A DNA stretch of 64,000 nucleotides from assembly GCA_965279285.1 (NCBI GenBank), contig OZ257148.1, positions 372,001 to 436,000 on the forward strand, in the 5' to 3' direction. Of the stretch, positions 1-9,086 are shown piece after piece. Position numbers and translations under genes: made by a program. Origin of the DNA: G965279335 sp965279285. Lineage in GTDB: Bacteria > Pseudomonadota > Gammaproteobacteria > DSM-16500. Under the pieces are notes generated by a model, which saw only the letters and a list, made by a program, of their open reading frames with translations, had not been told where the DNA came from and did not search any database. How positions within the stretch are numbered: the stretch's first letter is position 1; the number at the start of each line of letters is the position of its first letter.

Positions 1-86
1 AAAACTCATAAAAATAGCCTTTTAATTTATTTTTTTATTAATAGCATTAATCACCGCAAACATAAATCCAACTTTACCAATCATTA
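1..86 (-). other. Left edge: region after tssG, possible start of the next leftward gene
   Basis: Downstream of tssG on the minus strand there is an AT-rich spacer. An ATG then lies at 9-7, read leftward as Met-Ser-Phe before the window ends. It is preceded by AAAAGG (23-18) at an 8-nt spacing, a good ribosome-binding geometry. This could be the first codon of another gene in the T6SS operon. Only three codons are visible, so identity cannot be judged. No clear terminator hairpin was seen after tssG. Confidence 0.3.
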
Positions 87-1172
87 TTACAAAAAACTTT
101 TATCCGAAGAAAGCACAAGCTGATTAGGATTAACATTAAATACCTTATTTTTAATCCAAGTATTCCATCCTAAACTCGGCGGATTCAAACAGTTAAGTTG
201 TAAAGGCGGAGTTTCACTTGCGATCAACTCAACTTGAATATCAAAATCTAATTCAAGACCACAATAAAATCGAATCATCTCAACTAATGATTTTAATAAT
301 TTACCACTAGGTAATATGCTTTTAAAAACAGTATAGTTTACGGGTCCGATATAAACCCTAAACATATTTTGAGCGTTCCAATAACGCTCACCCAAAACAA
401 AATTCACCCCTAACTTATTATAAATATACTCAGACTGCTGATTCGTCACGGTTGAACGCTCCGATTTTGCCAAGTACAACCACTTTCCTTGCAGTTGTAA
501 GACTTGTATCGGCAATTGAAAGTATGCAGTTAAAATATGCTCTAACGTCTCAGCAGAACGAATTTGTCGTGAAAAAATTCCCGCGTAATGGACACTTATT
601 TCATCATCAAAACCTAAACGATTTTGTAATGCCGGCATACCAATGCCCGAAAAATTCATTAATAACTCAGTAACCGGATCAAGCATTGTTTTTAATTTTT
701 TTGCGCGCTCATAACCTGTGAAATGATTATATTTATCCCACGCCAAATATAGCAATGATATTAAACGATGATTAAATAAATCAAAAAAATCTTTTAAGGC
801 TGGATTACCTTCTGCCACTGTTTTAGCAACTAGCTCACTATAGTGCTGCGGCAAAATACCCATTGGGCCAGTTAACCCCATGAATGAAACAACCATTTCA
901 AGTATTTTTGTTGTTTCTGAATAACCATCATGCTCTTTAACTGACTCAATTAAGCCAAGAGGAAAATTACTATTCGTAGAAGTTTTAAAGCGAATAAATT
1001 CTAAATCAGGCGAACTCTCACCGCCTATCATCATATGCTGTAATGCATAAGATGTTTTTTCTTCAACGCCAGAAAGGCTAAGCATTCTTACTGCCTGATA
1101 AAAATCAAAACAGTCTGGCTTATTAAACAATTTTTCTAGAGGAGTACTTTGTTTCCCGCTCGTGGAGGCCAT
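87..1172 (-). CDS. tssG: Type VI secretion baseplate subunit TssG (ImpH/VasB family)
   Basis: 361 residues, a usual length for TssG. TssG is a wedge component of the T6SS baseplate and forms a complex with TssF, TssE and TssK at the cytoplasmic side of the membrane complex. The sequence shows the family's N-terminal block (FDFYQAVRML, about residues 22-31), the F-K-T-S block and a C-terminal LNCLNPPSLGWNTW stretch. It is the last complete gene of the leftward operon. Its start lies inside the end of tssF (37-nt overlap), which suggests translational coupling. Identification rests on family motifs and on position directly after tssF. Confidence 0.92.
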   Translation of the reverse strand: MASTSGKQSTPLEKLFNKPDCFDFYQAVRMLSLSGVEEKTSYALQHMMIGGESSPDLEFIRFKTSTNSNFPLGLIESVKEHDGYSETTKILEMVVSFMGLTGPMGILPQHYSELVAKTVAEGNPALKDFFDLFNHRLISLLYLAWDKYNHFTGYERAKKLKTMLDPVTELLMNFSGIGMPALQNRLGFDDEISVHYAGIFSRQIRSAETLEHILTAYFQLPIQVLQLQGKWLYLAKSERSTVTNQQSEYIYNKLGVNFVLGERYWNAQNMFRVYIGPVNYTVFKSILPSGKLLKSLVEMIRFYCGLELDFDIQVELIASETPPLQLNCLNPPSLGWNTWIKNKVFNVNPNQLVLSSDKSFL

Positions 1173-2956
1173 TGATATAAAATTCCTTCCTTTTGTACTG
1201 ATGTTATAATTAATTTAGTAAATGAATTAATCGAAGCATAACTCGCTAAAAAATTTTCTAATACTTGTGAAAATAAATATAATTCATTAACTGCATACTG
1301 TGACTCATCAATCTTGATGGTAATTTCAATCCCTTGACATAAAGCTGTTTGAAAGCCCGCAGGACTGCGTGCAGCTATATGACGACTCTCAACCTTCGTT
1401 ATGCTATTAATAATATTATTTAATTCCGCATTATTTTTATAGTTATACAGAGTTAAAATTTCTTTTAACGCATCCTTACCTTTTTCATTATCTGTCAGTG
1501 ACAGATAATTTAAGGATAAATGAGAAATAAGCTTCCAAACTAACTTTTTCTCATTTTTTAATTTTTGTGTTGACGTAAATGGCATTAAGCAATTCATAGA
1601 TACAAGCGGCGCTTTAGCAGAGCTTAACTGTAAATAGGGTTCATTATTCCCAAAAGGAAGCAAGCTAGGCCAATTACCATTAGTACAGAGCGTGCTAACA
1701 CTTATTATATGATCACTCTTATCAATAAAATTATTTTCTAAATCAGTAAAAGATAAATAAATATCAGAGGATAAATGCGAAGTTGACTCAGCTTCTGATT
1801 GCAATCTTCGCGTGCCTCGCCAGAAATGATTGGTAGAAACTGCGTGTTGTATGCCATAAAATGGCTTATATTGAATTGCGCTATCTTCAGCTAAAGCAAC
1901 AACCTCTTTTATCGAATGAACTTCCAACGTTTTTGATCTGCGCGCATCAGGAATCACTCTATACTCAGTCTGCTCATGCGACAAACGTATCGGCTCAGCT
2001 GTTTTTTGAAATAAATTAACGAGGGGAGTACACCCTAACTGGAATGCCATCTTACTAAGATTATTCTCTAACTGCTTTACAAAACGATCTAAGTAAAAAA
2101 TTATTGTTATTTCTCTACCAAAATTTGCTGCTATTTTTTCTTTTAACCCGACTAAATCAAAAAATAAAAATTTTTCTGGAAATGAAAAGAACTCGCTGAG
2201 TAAGCGATACCCTACTAATGAAGCCGTTGGATAAGGCAATAATCCTTCATCTTTATCAAATCCTACCGCTTTAATATGCGATTTATTAAGGAAAACTGGC
2301 TCTACATCACTCGCCGAACTAACAATAGCCAGCCCAATGGTATTATTTAAAATTAATTCGCGTAACAAATGAATATATTGCGGGCTAATATTAAGATAAA
2401 AACGCAAACTATCAGGTGCTAACTTTGAAAAAGTCATCTTTTCACTATCGCATGTTAACGTTAAACGAATAGTAGAAATAGCTTTACTATAATCTAAGTT
2501 AACCGGCGCATTTAAGGGCAGACCCTTAAGACTCGCCTGTTTAACTGTAATAGGCCACAGCGTTATAGGATACGCCGTGGTAAATTGACAAAAATTACTA
2601 TATTCCGGCGTTGTTTCAAGCAATGTGTTTTTAGGAATCGTATAACCCGCAGTTAATTCTGGCTGGCACTTAAATTGCATAATTGAAAATGATGGCATAG
2701 GATCGAGATAGTGCGGATATAAAATATTTAATAAGGTTTCAGTAAACTCAGGAAAATCATCATCTAATTTATGACGTATACTCGAAGTTAAAAAAGCAAA
2801 CGATTCTATTAATCGACTAACATGAGGGTCTTCAATCACCCCTGGACCTAAATGTAAATGACTCGCAATTTTAGGATATTTTTTGGAAAACTCGATCGCT
2901 AGCTTACGAATATAGGTTAGCTCTTGATTATAATATGGCAGCAACTTATCAAGCAT
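1136..2956 (-). CDS. tssF: Type VI secretion baseplate subunit TssF (ImpG/VasA family)
   Basis: 606 residues, full length for TssF, the largest wedge protein of the T6SS baseplate. The N-terminus (LLPYYNQELTYIRKLAIEFS) is the conserved TssF opening. The LYPHYLDPMPSFSIMQF block at about residues 94-110 and the C-terminal WPPRAG are further signatures. The start is supported by GAGGAAC upstream of the ATG. The C-terminus overlaps tssG by 37 nt. Because both proteins end and begin with family-typical sequence, the overlap is real and not a frameshift. The gene sits in the order tssE-tssF-tssG, as in imp-type T6SS clusters. Confidence 0.95.
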   Translation of the reverse strand: MLDKLLPYYNQELTYIRKLAIEFSKKYPKIASHLHLGPGVIEDPHVSRLIESFAFLTSSIRHKLDDDFPEFTETLLNILYPHYLDPMPSFSIMQFKCQPELTAGYTIPKNTLLETTPEYSNFCQFTTAYPITLWPITVKQASLKGLPLNAPVNLDYSKAISTIRLTLTCDSEKMTFSKLAPDSLRFYLNISPQYIHLLRELILNNTIGLAIVSSASDVEPVFLNKSHIKAVGFDKDEGLLPYPTASLVGYRLLSEFFSFPEKFLFFDLVGLKEKIAANFGREITIIFYLDRFVKQLENNLSKMAFQLGCTPLVNLFQKTAEPIRLSHEQTEYRVIPDARRSKTLEVHSIKEVVALAEDSAIQYKPFYGIQHAVSTNHFWRGTRRLQSEAESTSHLSSDIYLSFTDLENNFIDKSDHIISVSTLCTNGNWPSLLPFGNNEPYLQLSSAKAPLVSMNCLMPFTSTQKLKNEKKLVWKLISHLSLNYLSLTDNEKGKDALKEILTLYNYKNNAELNNIINSITKVESRHIAARSPAGFQTALCQGIEITIKIDESQYAVNELYLFSQVLENFLASYASINSFTKLIITSVQKEGILYQWPPRAGNKVLL

Positions 2957-2972
2957 AATTTTGTTCCTCGCT

Positions 2973-3452
2973 TTAAATCATTTCAATTTTAACAGAGCTT
3001 TGTTGATTCACTCGATTTAACATAACATCAAATGCGATGGCTTCTGAATAAGCTGAAATTTTTAATACCCCGTCAATTTTAAGCTTAATACATCGAGCAT
3101 AGAGCTCTTGTTTATTATCATAAGATACAGTGACATTACCCAATCTTTTTTCAAATACACTTATTGCATTTTCTATGAATCGACAAAGCTGTTCATAAAA
3201 ACTTTCTGTATCAACTTCAATTCCCATAAAATCAGTAATCCCATAGTTTAAAGGGGACTTATCTAATTCATCATATTGCTTCGGCCAGCCTACACAACGT
3301 AATTTAGTATTTAATAAATTCTCAAGATCACGAGAAATATTTGCGCAAAGCTGTTTTAACGCTTGATGACCAACCTTAAATGTATCCTTTGTCACATCTC
3401 CTACCAAATGGTCTAAAAATGAAAAAATAAAAGGTGGCGTTGAATTTTTCAT
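2973..3452 (-). CDS. tssE: Type VI secretion baseplate subunit TssE (gp25-like)
   Basis: 159 residues. TssE is the T6SS homologue of phage T4 gp25, which links the baseplate wedge to the first ring of the sheath. The GPW/gp25 fold is recognisable from the central LLNTKLRCVGWPKQYDELDK block, the conserved NYGI-DF (about residues 89-94) and the later RLGNVTVSYDN segment. It lies 5 nt after the TssC paralogue and 16 nt before tssF, in one operon. The ATG has only an immediate AAGAAG upstream, so initiation may depend on coupling to the preceding gene. Confidence 0.88.
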   Translation of the reverse strand: MKNSTPPFIFSFLDHLVGDVTKDTFKVGHQALKQLCANISRDLENLLNTKLRCVGWPKQYDELDKSPLNYGITDFMGIEVDTESFYEQLCRFIENAISVFEKRLGNVTVSYDNKQELYARCIKLKIDGVLKISAYSEAIAFDVMLNRVNQQSSVKIEMI

Positions 3453-3457
3453 CTTCT

Positions 3458-4807
3458 TTACTCAACTCCCTTTATACTTAACTCAGTCGACAGTGTCATC
3501 GTTGCATCGAGTCTATCTGATTGATAATGAGGACGTAACTGTATAACACTATAAAAACTACCAGGCTTCTTTGTATGCTCATATACTTTAACTTTTGCTT
3601 CACGTAATGGATACTTTGCTTTACTTGCTGCCGACATACTATCAGTGATAGCTGTATAGCTCATTAACCAATTTTGCAAAAAAGTTTCACATTCCGTCAC
3701 ATTTTTAAAAGTACCTAATTTGTTTCTTACTATTATTTTTATATAATGCGCAAATCGCGATACACAAAGCATATAGTGTAACATGGATGACATCTCAGCG
3801 TTTATACTCGCTATTTCTTTATCATACACTTGCGGCTGCTGCACTGAGCGACAGCTATAAAATGCTGAAAATTCGGTATATTGACATTGCGATAATGCAA
3901 TAAAACCTAATTGACTTAACTCTTTTTCTTGCTTGCTTGTAATTGAAGCTTCAGTAGCTGATGCATAATTAGAGACCCTCGGCAAACCCGTAACGAGGCC
4001 TTTATTAATGACACCTTTTTCTGTTCCACGTATTTCGGTAAAAAGGCCTGTATCGTTAAATGAACGGACTGCAATGCTTGCAAAACAGTATGCCGGATTT
4101 CCCCACAAATAATCTTCCGTTGTGTCAACTACTTCTTGAAAACAGAATTCATCTACTCGATTAGCATCATTAATACTATAAGGTAAACGCATTAATACAC
4201 GTGGCAAAGTAATACCCAAAAACCGCGAATCTTCACTTTCACGCAATTTTTTCCATTGTATATAGGTATTTTGTTTAAAGCTACGCTCGAGATTAAGTGA
4301 AGCATGCAACCCAGCAAAACTATCAAGATCGAAAAAACTCGCGTTAGCCGCAGTAACGAATGGTGCAAAAGCAGCTGCAGCAACTGATGAGATTAAACTT
4401 AATGTTTCCATCTGACCAGCGCTCTCATGCGGATGATGGCTAACATAATAATCCCCTATCAATAATCCAAAAGGCTCTCCACCAGGTTGATCAAATTCAT
4501 TGGTATAAATTTTTTTAAATAATTGACTCTGGTCAAATTCAAATGCTTGCTTTAAATCATTACTGATCAACTTCCAATTAACATCTAATAATCGAATTTT
4601 TAATAACTCTACGCCAGAGGCTTCAGTTACCAAATAAAATAACCCACGCCATGATGCTTCTAATCGTTGAAAACTAGGATGATGAATGACAGCATTAACC
4701 AGCTGATTTAATAAAAAATCAATTTCGGCAATTTCTTTTTGAATAAGAAGATTAACATCACTCTGGAATACAGAAGATCCCAGAGTAGATGCTAATTCAT
4801 TTTTCAA
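3458..4807 (-). CDS. Second TssC-like sheath protein (ImpD-like TssC paralogue)
   Basis: 449 residues, homologous to the neighbouring TssC but about 45 residues shorter, mostly at the N-terminus. Shared landmarks are LEASWRGLFYLV (about 45-56), FDQSQLFKKIY, PGGEPFGLLIGDYY and ESEDSRFLGITLPRVLMRLPY. TssC is the large subunit of the contractile sheath. Tandem TssC paralogues at this position correspond to ImpD of imp-type clusters; whether the second copy forms part of the sheath or has a special role is not evident. The start codon is TTG (4807-4805). tssC ends only 4 nt upstream, with an AGG about ten bases before the TTG. Confidence 0.85.
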   Translation of the reverse strand: MKNELASTLGSSVFQSDVNLLIQKEIAEIDFLLNQLVNAVIHHPSFQRLEASWRGLFYLVTEASGVELLKIRLLDVNWKLISNDLKQAFEFDQSQLFKKIYTNEFDQPGGEPFGLLIGDYYVSHHPHESAGQMETLSLISSVAAAAFAPFVTAANASFFDLDSFAGLHASLNLERSFKQNTYIQWKKLRESEDSRFLGITLPRVLMRLPYSINDANRVDEFCFQEVVDTTEDYLWGNPAYCFASIAVRSFNDTGLFTEIRGTEKGVINKGLVTGLPRVSNYASATEASITSKQEKELSQLGFIALSQCQYTEFSAFYSCRSVQQPQVYDKEIASINAEMSSMLHYMLCVSRFAHYIKIIVRNKLGTFKNVTECETFLQNWLMSYTAITDSMSAASKAKYPLREAKVKVYEHTKKPGSFYSVIQLRPHYQSDRLDATMTLSTELSIKGVE

Positions 4808-4811
4808 GCGA

Positions 4812-6296
4812 CTAACCTAGCTTAGGAATTTTAGCTACCATACGCAATGAAGCTGTTAGCTCCTCCATTTGCAGCCAAGGTCTTAACCATGCAATAGCAT
4901 TATAAGAACCGGGCGCACCTGGAATTTCTGTCACTTGTATCTTTGCTTCTGCTAAAGGATATTTCGCCTTCATCTCTTGGCCTGAGTCTGCATTACCATT
5001 GACATAGTTCGTTATCCAACGGTTTAACCATGACTCCACATCACTGGCTTCCATAAAAGAACCAATCTTGTCACGTCCCATAATCTTAAGATAATGAGCA
5101 AAGCGAGAAGTCGCCATCATATAAGGTAATCTTGCAGAAATAGCCGCATTTGCTGTTGCTTCAGGACGGTCATATTTATTGGGTTTTTGCGTTGTTTGCG
5201 CACCAAAAAATACTGCGTAATCCGTATTTTTATAATGACAAACAGGTAAAAATCCTAATTTACTCAACTCAGCTTCACGGCGATCAGTAATACCAATTTC
5301 GGTTGGACATTGCATATCTGGATCACCATCATCACTAGTAAAAACATGCAAAGGCAAGCCCTCTACTTTCCCGCCGCCTTCTGCACCGCGAATAGCAGTA
5401 CACCAGCCATAAATAGAAAATGCATTAGTAAGACGTGCTGCTAAAGTATACGCCGCATTTGACCAACAGTAATCATCATGATTCATCTGTGTAGATTGAC
5501 CCGCAGCATCCAAATGCGATTCTTCAAAATTAAACTCATCAATTGGCAATGTTGCCTTTCCATACGGTAATCGTGTCAGAACTTTGGGCATCACAAGAGT
5601 AAGAAAACGGCTGTCCTCTGATTCGCGATAACTTTTCCATTTTGCGTACTCGATACCTTCAAAAATCTTTTCTAAATCACGTGGCTTTGATAACTCAGTC
5701 CACGAGTCAAAACCAAATAATTCAGGACCCGCTGCTGATATAAAAGGACAAAATGCACCCGCCGCTACACTCGATATTTTAGTCAACATATCAATATCGT
5801 TTGGATGATTAGTAAAATAATAATCGCCTACTAAAACACCATACGGCTCACCACCTGGGGTACCAAATTCACTTTCATATATTTTTTTAAATAACTGACT
5901 TTGATCAAACTCAACAGCTTTATCAAGATCTTTATATAACTCACTTTTTGTTGCATTAAACACCTTAATTTTTAGACTAGAACCTGTCTCAGAATTCATT
6001 ACAAGATAATGCAGCCCACGCCAACTTCCTTCCAACTCATTAAATTGCTTTGTATGCAAAACAGTTGCAAGCTGGCTTGATATGACCTGATCAAGTTTAG
6101 TAATAGCATTGGTAATACTGATTAATAAATTTTTATTCCATGTAACATTCCCTTTTTGTGTTTCTTCAACTAATGTTTTTAATAGAGAAATAGTTTGATC
6201 ACGGCTTGTTTGTTTCGTAACTGTAACAGCTTGCTCAAGCAAACTAACTGACTCGGTAGCAACCTGCGTTGAACTTTCAATGGTGTCTGTACTCAT
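4812..6296 (-). CDS. tssC: Type VI secretion contractile sheath large subunit TssC (ImpC/VipB)
   Basis: 494 residues, full length. With TssB it forms the contractile sheath that propels the Hcp/VgrG tube. Conserved blocks are LEGSWRGLHYLV, FDQSQLFKKIYESEFG, PGGEPYGVLVGDYYF and the central ESEDSRFLTLVMPKVLTRLP. The C-terminal region AWLRPWLQMEELTASLRMV carries the handshake strands that interlock with TssB. The start ATG has AAGGAACC upstream. The gene is 15 nt after tssB and 4 nt before the TssC paralogue. Confidence 0.96.
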   Translation of the reverse strand: MSTDTIESSTQVATESVSLLEQAVTVTKQTSRDQTISLLKTLVEETQKGNVTWNKNLLISITNAITKLDQVISSQLATVLHTKQFNELEGSWRGLHYLVMNSETGSSLKIKVFNATKSELYKDLDKAVEFDQSQLFKKIYESEFGTPGGEPYGVLVGDYYFTNHPNDIDMLTKISSVAAGAFCPFISAAGPELFGFDSWTELSKPRDLEKIFEGIEYAKWKSYRESEDSRFLTLVMPKVLTRLPYGKATLPIDEFNFEESHLDAAGQSTQMNHDDYCWSNAAYTLAARLTNAFSIYGWCTAIRGAEGGGKVEGLPLHVFTSDDGDPDMQCPTEIGITDRREAELSKLGFLPVCHYKNTDYAVFFGAQTTQKPNKYDRPEATANAAISARLPYMMATSRFAHYLKIMGRDKIGSFMEASDVESWLNRWITNYVNGNADSGQEMKAKYPLAEAKIQVTEIPGAPGSYNAIAWLRPWLQMEELTASLRMVAKIPKLG

Positions 6297-6311
6297 AAGA
6301 CGGTTCCTTAA

Positions 6312-6836
6312 TTAATTTGATGTTGATTCTGTAGCTTGAGGTGCCTCAATGCCAAGCTCAGTAGACAATTTAGCAAGATCATCTTTATTTTTAAGTATCA
6401 TCTCAAGAATGTTCTCTAATTCCTCTGAACGATCTGCTTTGGTTAACAAATCACGTAATTGATTACGTGCTTGCAAAAGCTGTCTTAATGGTGGTATTTG
6501 AGAGACTATGCTTGCTGGTTCGAAATCAGTAATTGACTGAAATGAAAGTGAAACTGGAAGCTGACTACCATCACCTAACAAAGTGTTTTCAACATTAATA
6601 TTTAATTCAGGTTTTATATGTAACATAATATCATTAAAATTATCACGATCAATTTGTACAAATTTCTTATCTTTTAACGCTTTTTGTGGTGTCGTTGGAT
6701 TACCAGAAAAATCACCCAACACGCCAACAACAAAAGGTAGTTCTTTTTGAACCACAGCTCCTTCTGTCTCAACTTGATAAGTAATATGAACACGTGGCTT
6801 ACGAACTCGCTCTAATTTATCATGTACACTCGCCAT
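6312..6836 (-). CDS. tssB: Type VI secretion contractile sheath small subunit TssB (ImpB/VipA)
   Basis: 174 residues, the usual TssB length. Family features are the RVHITYQVETEGAVVQKELP opening, the VVGVLGDFSGNP block (about residues 37-48) and the RDNFNDIM segment. The C-terminal helix is predicted to carry the ClpV-recognition element in family members. TssB pairs with TssC to build the sheath. A strong AAGGAG lies 5 nt before the ATG. It follows tssA by 38 nt and precedes tssC in the conserved A-B-C order. Confidence 0.95.
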   Translation of the reverse strand: MASVHDKLERVRKPRVHITYQVETEGAVVQKELPFVVGVLGDFSGNPTTPQKALKDKKFVQIDRDNFNDIMLHIKPELNINVENTLLGDGSQLPVSLSFQSITDFEPASIVSQIPPLRQLLQARNQLRDLLTKADRSEELENILEMILKNKDDLAKLSTELGIEAPQATESTSN

Positions 6837-6874
6837 ATTTTTCTCCTTAAATGATTAATTTTTTTGCCTATAAT

Positions 6875-7981
6875 TTACTTTACTGCATTGCTTATTTCTA
6901 TTCCTGATATGGTAAATAGTTGTTTGCGCATAGTATCGTCTCTTATAAGCTCTTCCCATAACTCCGGCAAAGGTAACCTGCCCCAGCGAATTGCTTTTTG
7001 TATTAAATATGAAACCGGCGAATGAGGCTCAGCCTCTTTAAAATAACTAGAAATACTTTCTAAAACATCAAATGCTTTGTCACGTGTCATTATATTTGTT
7101 GGCTGAAGTTGATCAGCACTACCGACTTGCTCTGCACCATCTAAGTTAACATTATCTGACGCCTGTAGCGCCGTTGTTAACGCTGGCCCAGCTAAAAATT
7201 TTACTGAATCAAGACATTCTGAAAGTGTGGCACGAATTTTTGAAGATGGCGGAGAATCAGCACCACATTTTTCATCCAAACAATGAGTTAGCTGATCAAA
7301 CTCACTCCGTGCCGCCTGTAGATCTGCATAGAGAATACGAAAAAATTCAGGAGCAGTTTCAGTGACTGCAAGCTGAATATCTTTTAATGCTACGCCACCT
7401 GATGAGATTCGCTTTGCTTGCTTATCCACATTAGTAACATGACTTATCTCAAGCGCTTGCTTATAATGCCATTGCGCAAAAGGCCCGACTGTCTTCCCTT
7501 GCGTTAACAAAACATTGGTAATAGGCATGATGAGTGCGCCATCAGAATCATCACCATTTAGCCCCGTAAAAGGGAACAGCTTAGATGACAAATCATCGCC
7601 TTCAACAAGCGGATAAAGTTGATCCCAATATTTTTCACACAACTCACGAGCTAATTTAAATCCATCACGCAACCCAGCAAAGCCAAATTTACGCAATAAT
7701 GCTTCAATATACCAAGCACATATTTCGAGATCTTTGCTTTTTGTAGCAAGAATATCAGACGCAAGTACAAATACTTTTTGCCAACCCTCATCAGGTGCTT
7801 GATTAACTGTGCCTTGCATTTGCTGACGTTCTGCGGTTCTTGCTAAATTGCGTGCATCTTTAATTTGATAATAAAGAGAAGTAGGAGAAACATCTGCGCG
7901 TAAATCCACGCCGGCTGGATTACTTCCTGCAATCGGAAGCAAAGTCGCTGCAATATTAATTGTTTCAATTGATCCCGCCAT
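6875..7981 (-). CDS. tssA: Type VI secretion protein TssA (ImpA N-terminal domain)
   Basis: 368 residues, with the ImpA_N domain at the N-terminus (LLPIAGSNPAGVDLR, then RNLARTAERQQMQG). The short C-terminal domain has the signature EAEPHSPVSYLIQKAIRWG, the TssA variant linked to the baseplate/tube end. TssA organises sheath and tube assembly. It is the first gene of the leftward operon. A TTG at 7984 could also serve as start: AAGGA lies 8 nt before that TTG and 11 nt before the ATG at 7981, so the choice is uncertain by one codon. Confidence 0.92.
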   Translation of the reverse strand: MAGSIETINIAATLLPIAGSNPAGVDLRADVSPTSLYYQIKDARNLARTAERQQMQGTVNQAPDEGWQKVFVLASDILATKSKDLEICAWYIEALLRKFGFAGLRDGFKLARELCEKYWDQLYPLVEGDDLSSKLFPFTGLNGDDSDGALIMPITNVLLTQGKTVGPFAQWHYKQALEISHVTNVDKQAKRISSGGVALKDIQLAVTETAPEFFRILYADLQAARSEFDQLTHCLDEKCGADSPPSSKIRATLSECLDSVKFLAGPALTTALQASDNVNLDGAEQVGSADQLQPTNIMTRDKAFDVLESISSYFKEAEPHSPVSYLIQKAIRWGRLPLPELWEELIRDDTMRKQLFTISGIEISNAVK

Positions 7982-8246
7982 CAACTTTAATTCCTTGGCG
8001 CTTACGCTGTTTTGTAATAATTATTGTGCATGCTCGTGCATAATTACTCTCGAGTCAAGTGCTTATTCAGCAGGTAAAATTTTTATTTATTCACGACCAT
8101 CTAATTTATGACCTATCTGTGTTAAGCAGTGTTATATAAATACAATAATTTTGTTCTTATTATTTTTTAACGACAAAATTATTGTTTGATTTGACTAGAT
8201 GTAGTATTTATTTTAAAAATTTTTACTGATCTGTGGAGCCAATGAA
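7982..8246. promoter_or_regulatory. Divergent intergenic region between tssA and the vgrG group
   Basis: 265 bp between two divergently transcribed T6SS groups, so it must hold both promoters. It is very AT-rich. Rightward, TTGACT (8191-8196) is followed after 17 nt by TAAAAA (8214-8219), a weak sigma70-type match. Near tssA there is an imperfect symmetric AT-rich segment (about 8013-8046, GTAAT...ATTAC ends with two GTGCA/TGCA blocks) that could be a regulator site. Neither assignment is firm. Confidence 0.3.
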
Positions 8247-9074
8247 ATGTTGCGCAATTTATTTAACAAAGCTAATAAAAAAATTTTTTTACGTTTATCT
8301 TCTCGACTAAACCCACAGAAAAGAGAAATCCTAGTAGAGCCTTCAATATATGGCGGCTTTTTCCGTATCTGCGAAGGCCCTAATAATAGCAACTTTCACA
8401 TTAGTCACTCGGCCAGCCTATCTATGGAAATAGTCGAAGATTCAGCTAATAAAACCATTTATTGCTTTCGTGATGATAGCGTTAGAATAAATTTTGAAAC
8501 TTTTTATAAGCAATGGCTTAAAGAAGAAGCAGTTCTATATCGTGGATTTAGTGGTAACCACTTTTGCTGGGATCGCTTAAGACAAACAGGAGAACTCATC
8601 TCAGAAGGTCCGAATGACTATCCACAAGCAACCATGGGATCAAACAGTAAAACATCATGGCTACCCTCTTCAGACATCGAAAAAGTCGCACAATCCATCA
8701 CTCTTGGCAACATTGACCCACTCACTCACGCAGCAATAAAAGCAAAGAAAAATAAAGTGCCCGTTGGAGCTGTTATTAAGATTCCCACAAATAAAAATAC
8801 AATAGCCTGGTTAAATGACGGTGAAATTGTTGTTCGTGGACCGCTACAAAAAGCAAATTTTAACATAGAATCGATTACATGGCTTATATGGCTTACTGAA
8901 CAACAAAAGGAATCCATTCCGCTTAAGACCGTATACCATTCTACTTCAATAGACCTTCCACCCACTCGACCTTTTAAACCAAAAACCCAAAAAGAAATTG
9001 ATGATTGGTGGATTGAATGTGAAAAATGGTTAAATAACTACTATAAATTTTGTGGCAGCTTCCAACCATTATAA
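8247..9074 (+). CDS. Unknown protein upstream of vgrG; candidate ADP-ribosyltransferase-like T6SS effector
   Basis: 275 residues; I do not recognise a named family. It is the first gene of the vgrG group (GGAG 8 nt before the ATG, 12 nt gap to vgrG), a position often used for cargo or adaptors. It shows a motif order like R-S-E-type ADP-ribosyltransferases. These are LYRG with Arg99, SKTSW (134-138) followed by an SSDIEKVAQ helix, then VGAVIKI and NDGEIVVRGPL with Glu193. Asp191 stands where the family usually has Glu or Gln. No signal peptide or membrane segment is seen. The enzymatic assignment is inference from spacing and motifs. An adaptor or chaperone role for VgrG loading is the alternative. 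No cognate immunity gene is obvious. Confidence 0.6.
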   Translation: MLRNLFNKANKKIFLRLSSRLNPQKREILVEPSIYGGFFRICEGPNNSNFHISHSASLSMEIVEDSANKTIYCFRDDSVRINFETFYKQWLKEEAVLYRGFSGNHFCWDRLRQTGELISEGPNDYPQATMGSNSKTSWLPSSDIEKVAQSITLGNIDPLTHAAIKAKKNKVPVGAVIKIPTNKNTIAWLNDGEIVVRGPLQKANFNIESITWLIWLTEQQKESIPLKTVYHSTSIDLPPTRPFKPKTQKEIDDWWIECEKWLNNYYKFCGSFQPL

Positions 9075-9086
9075 TAGGAAATAGCA

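Noticed and set aside
1136..1172. Frameshift between tssF and tssG suggested by the 37-nt overlap
   Set aside because: TssF ends with the expected WPPRAG block and TssG begins normally, so both frames are intact.
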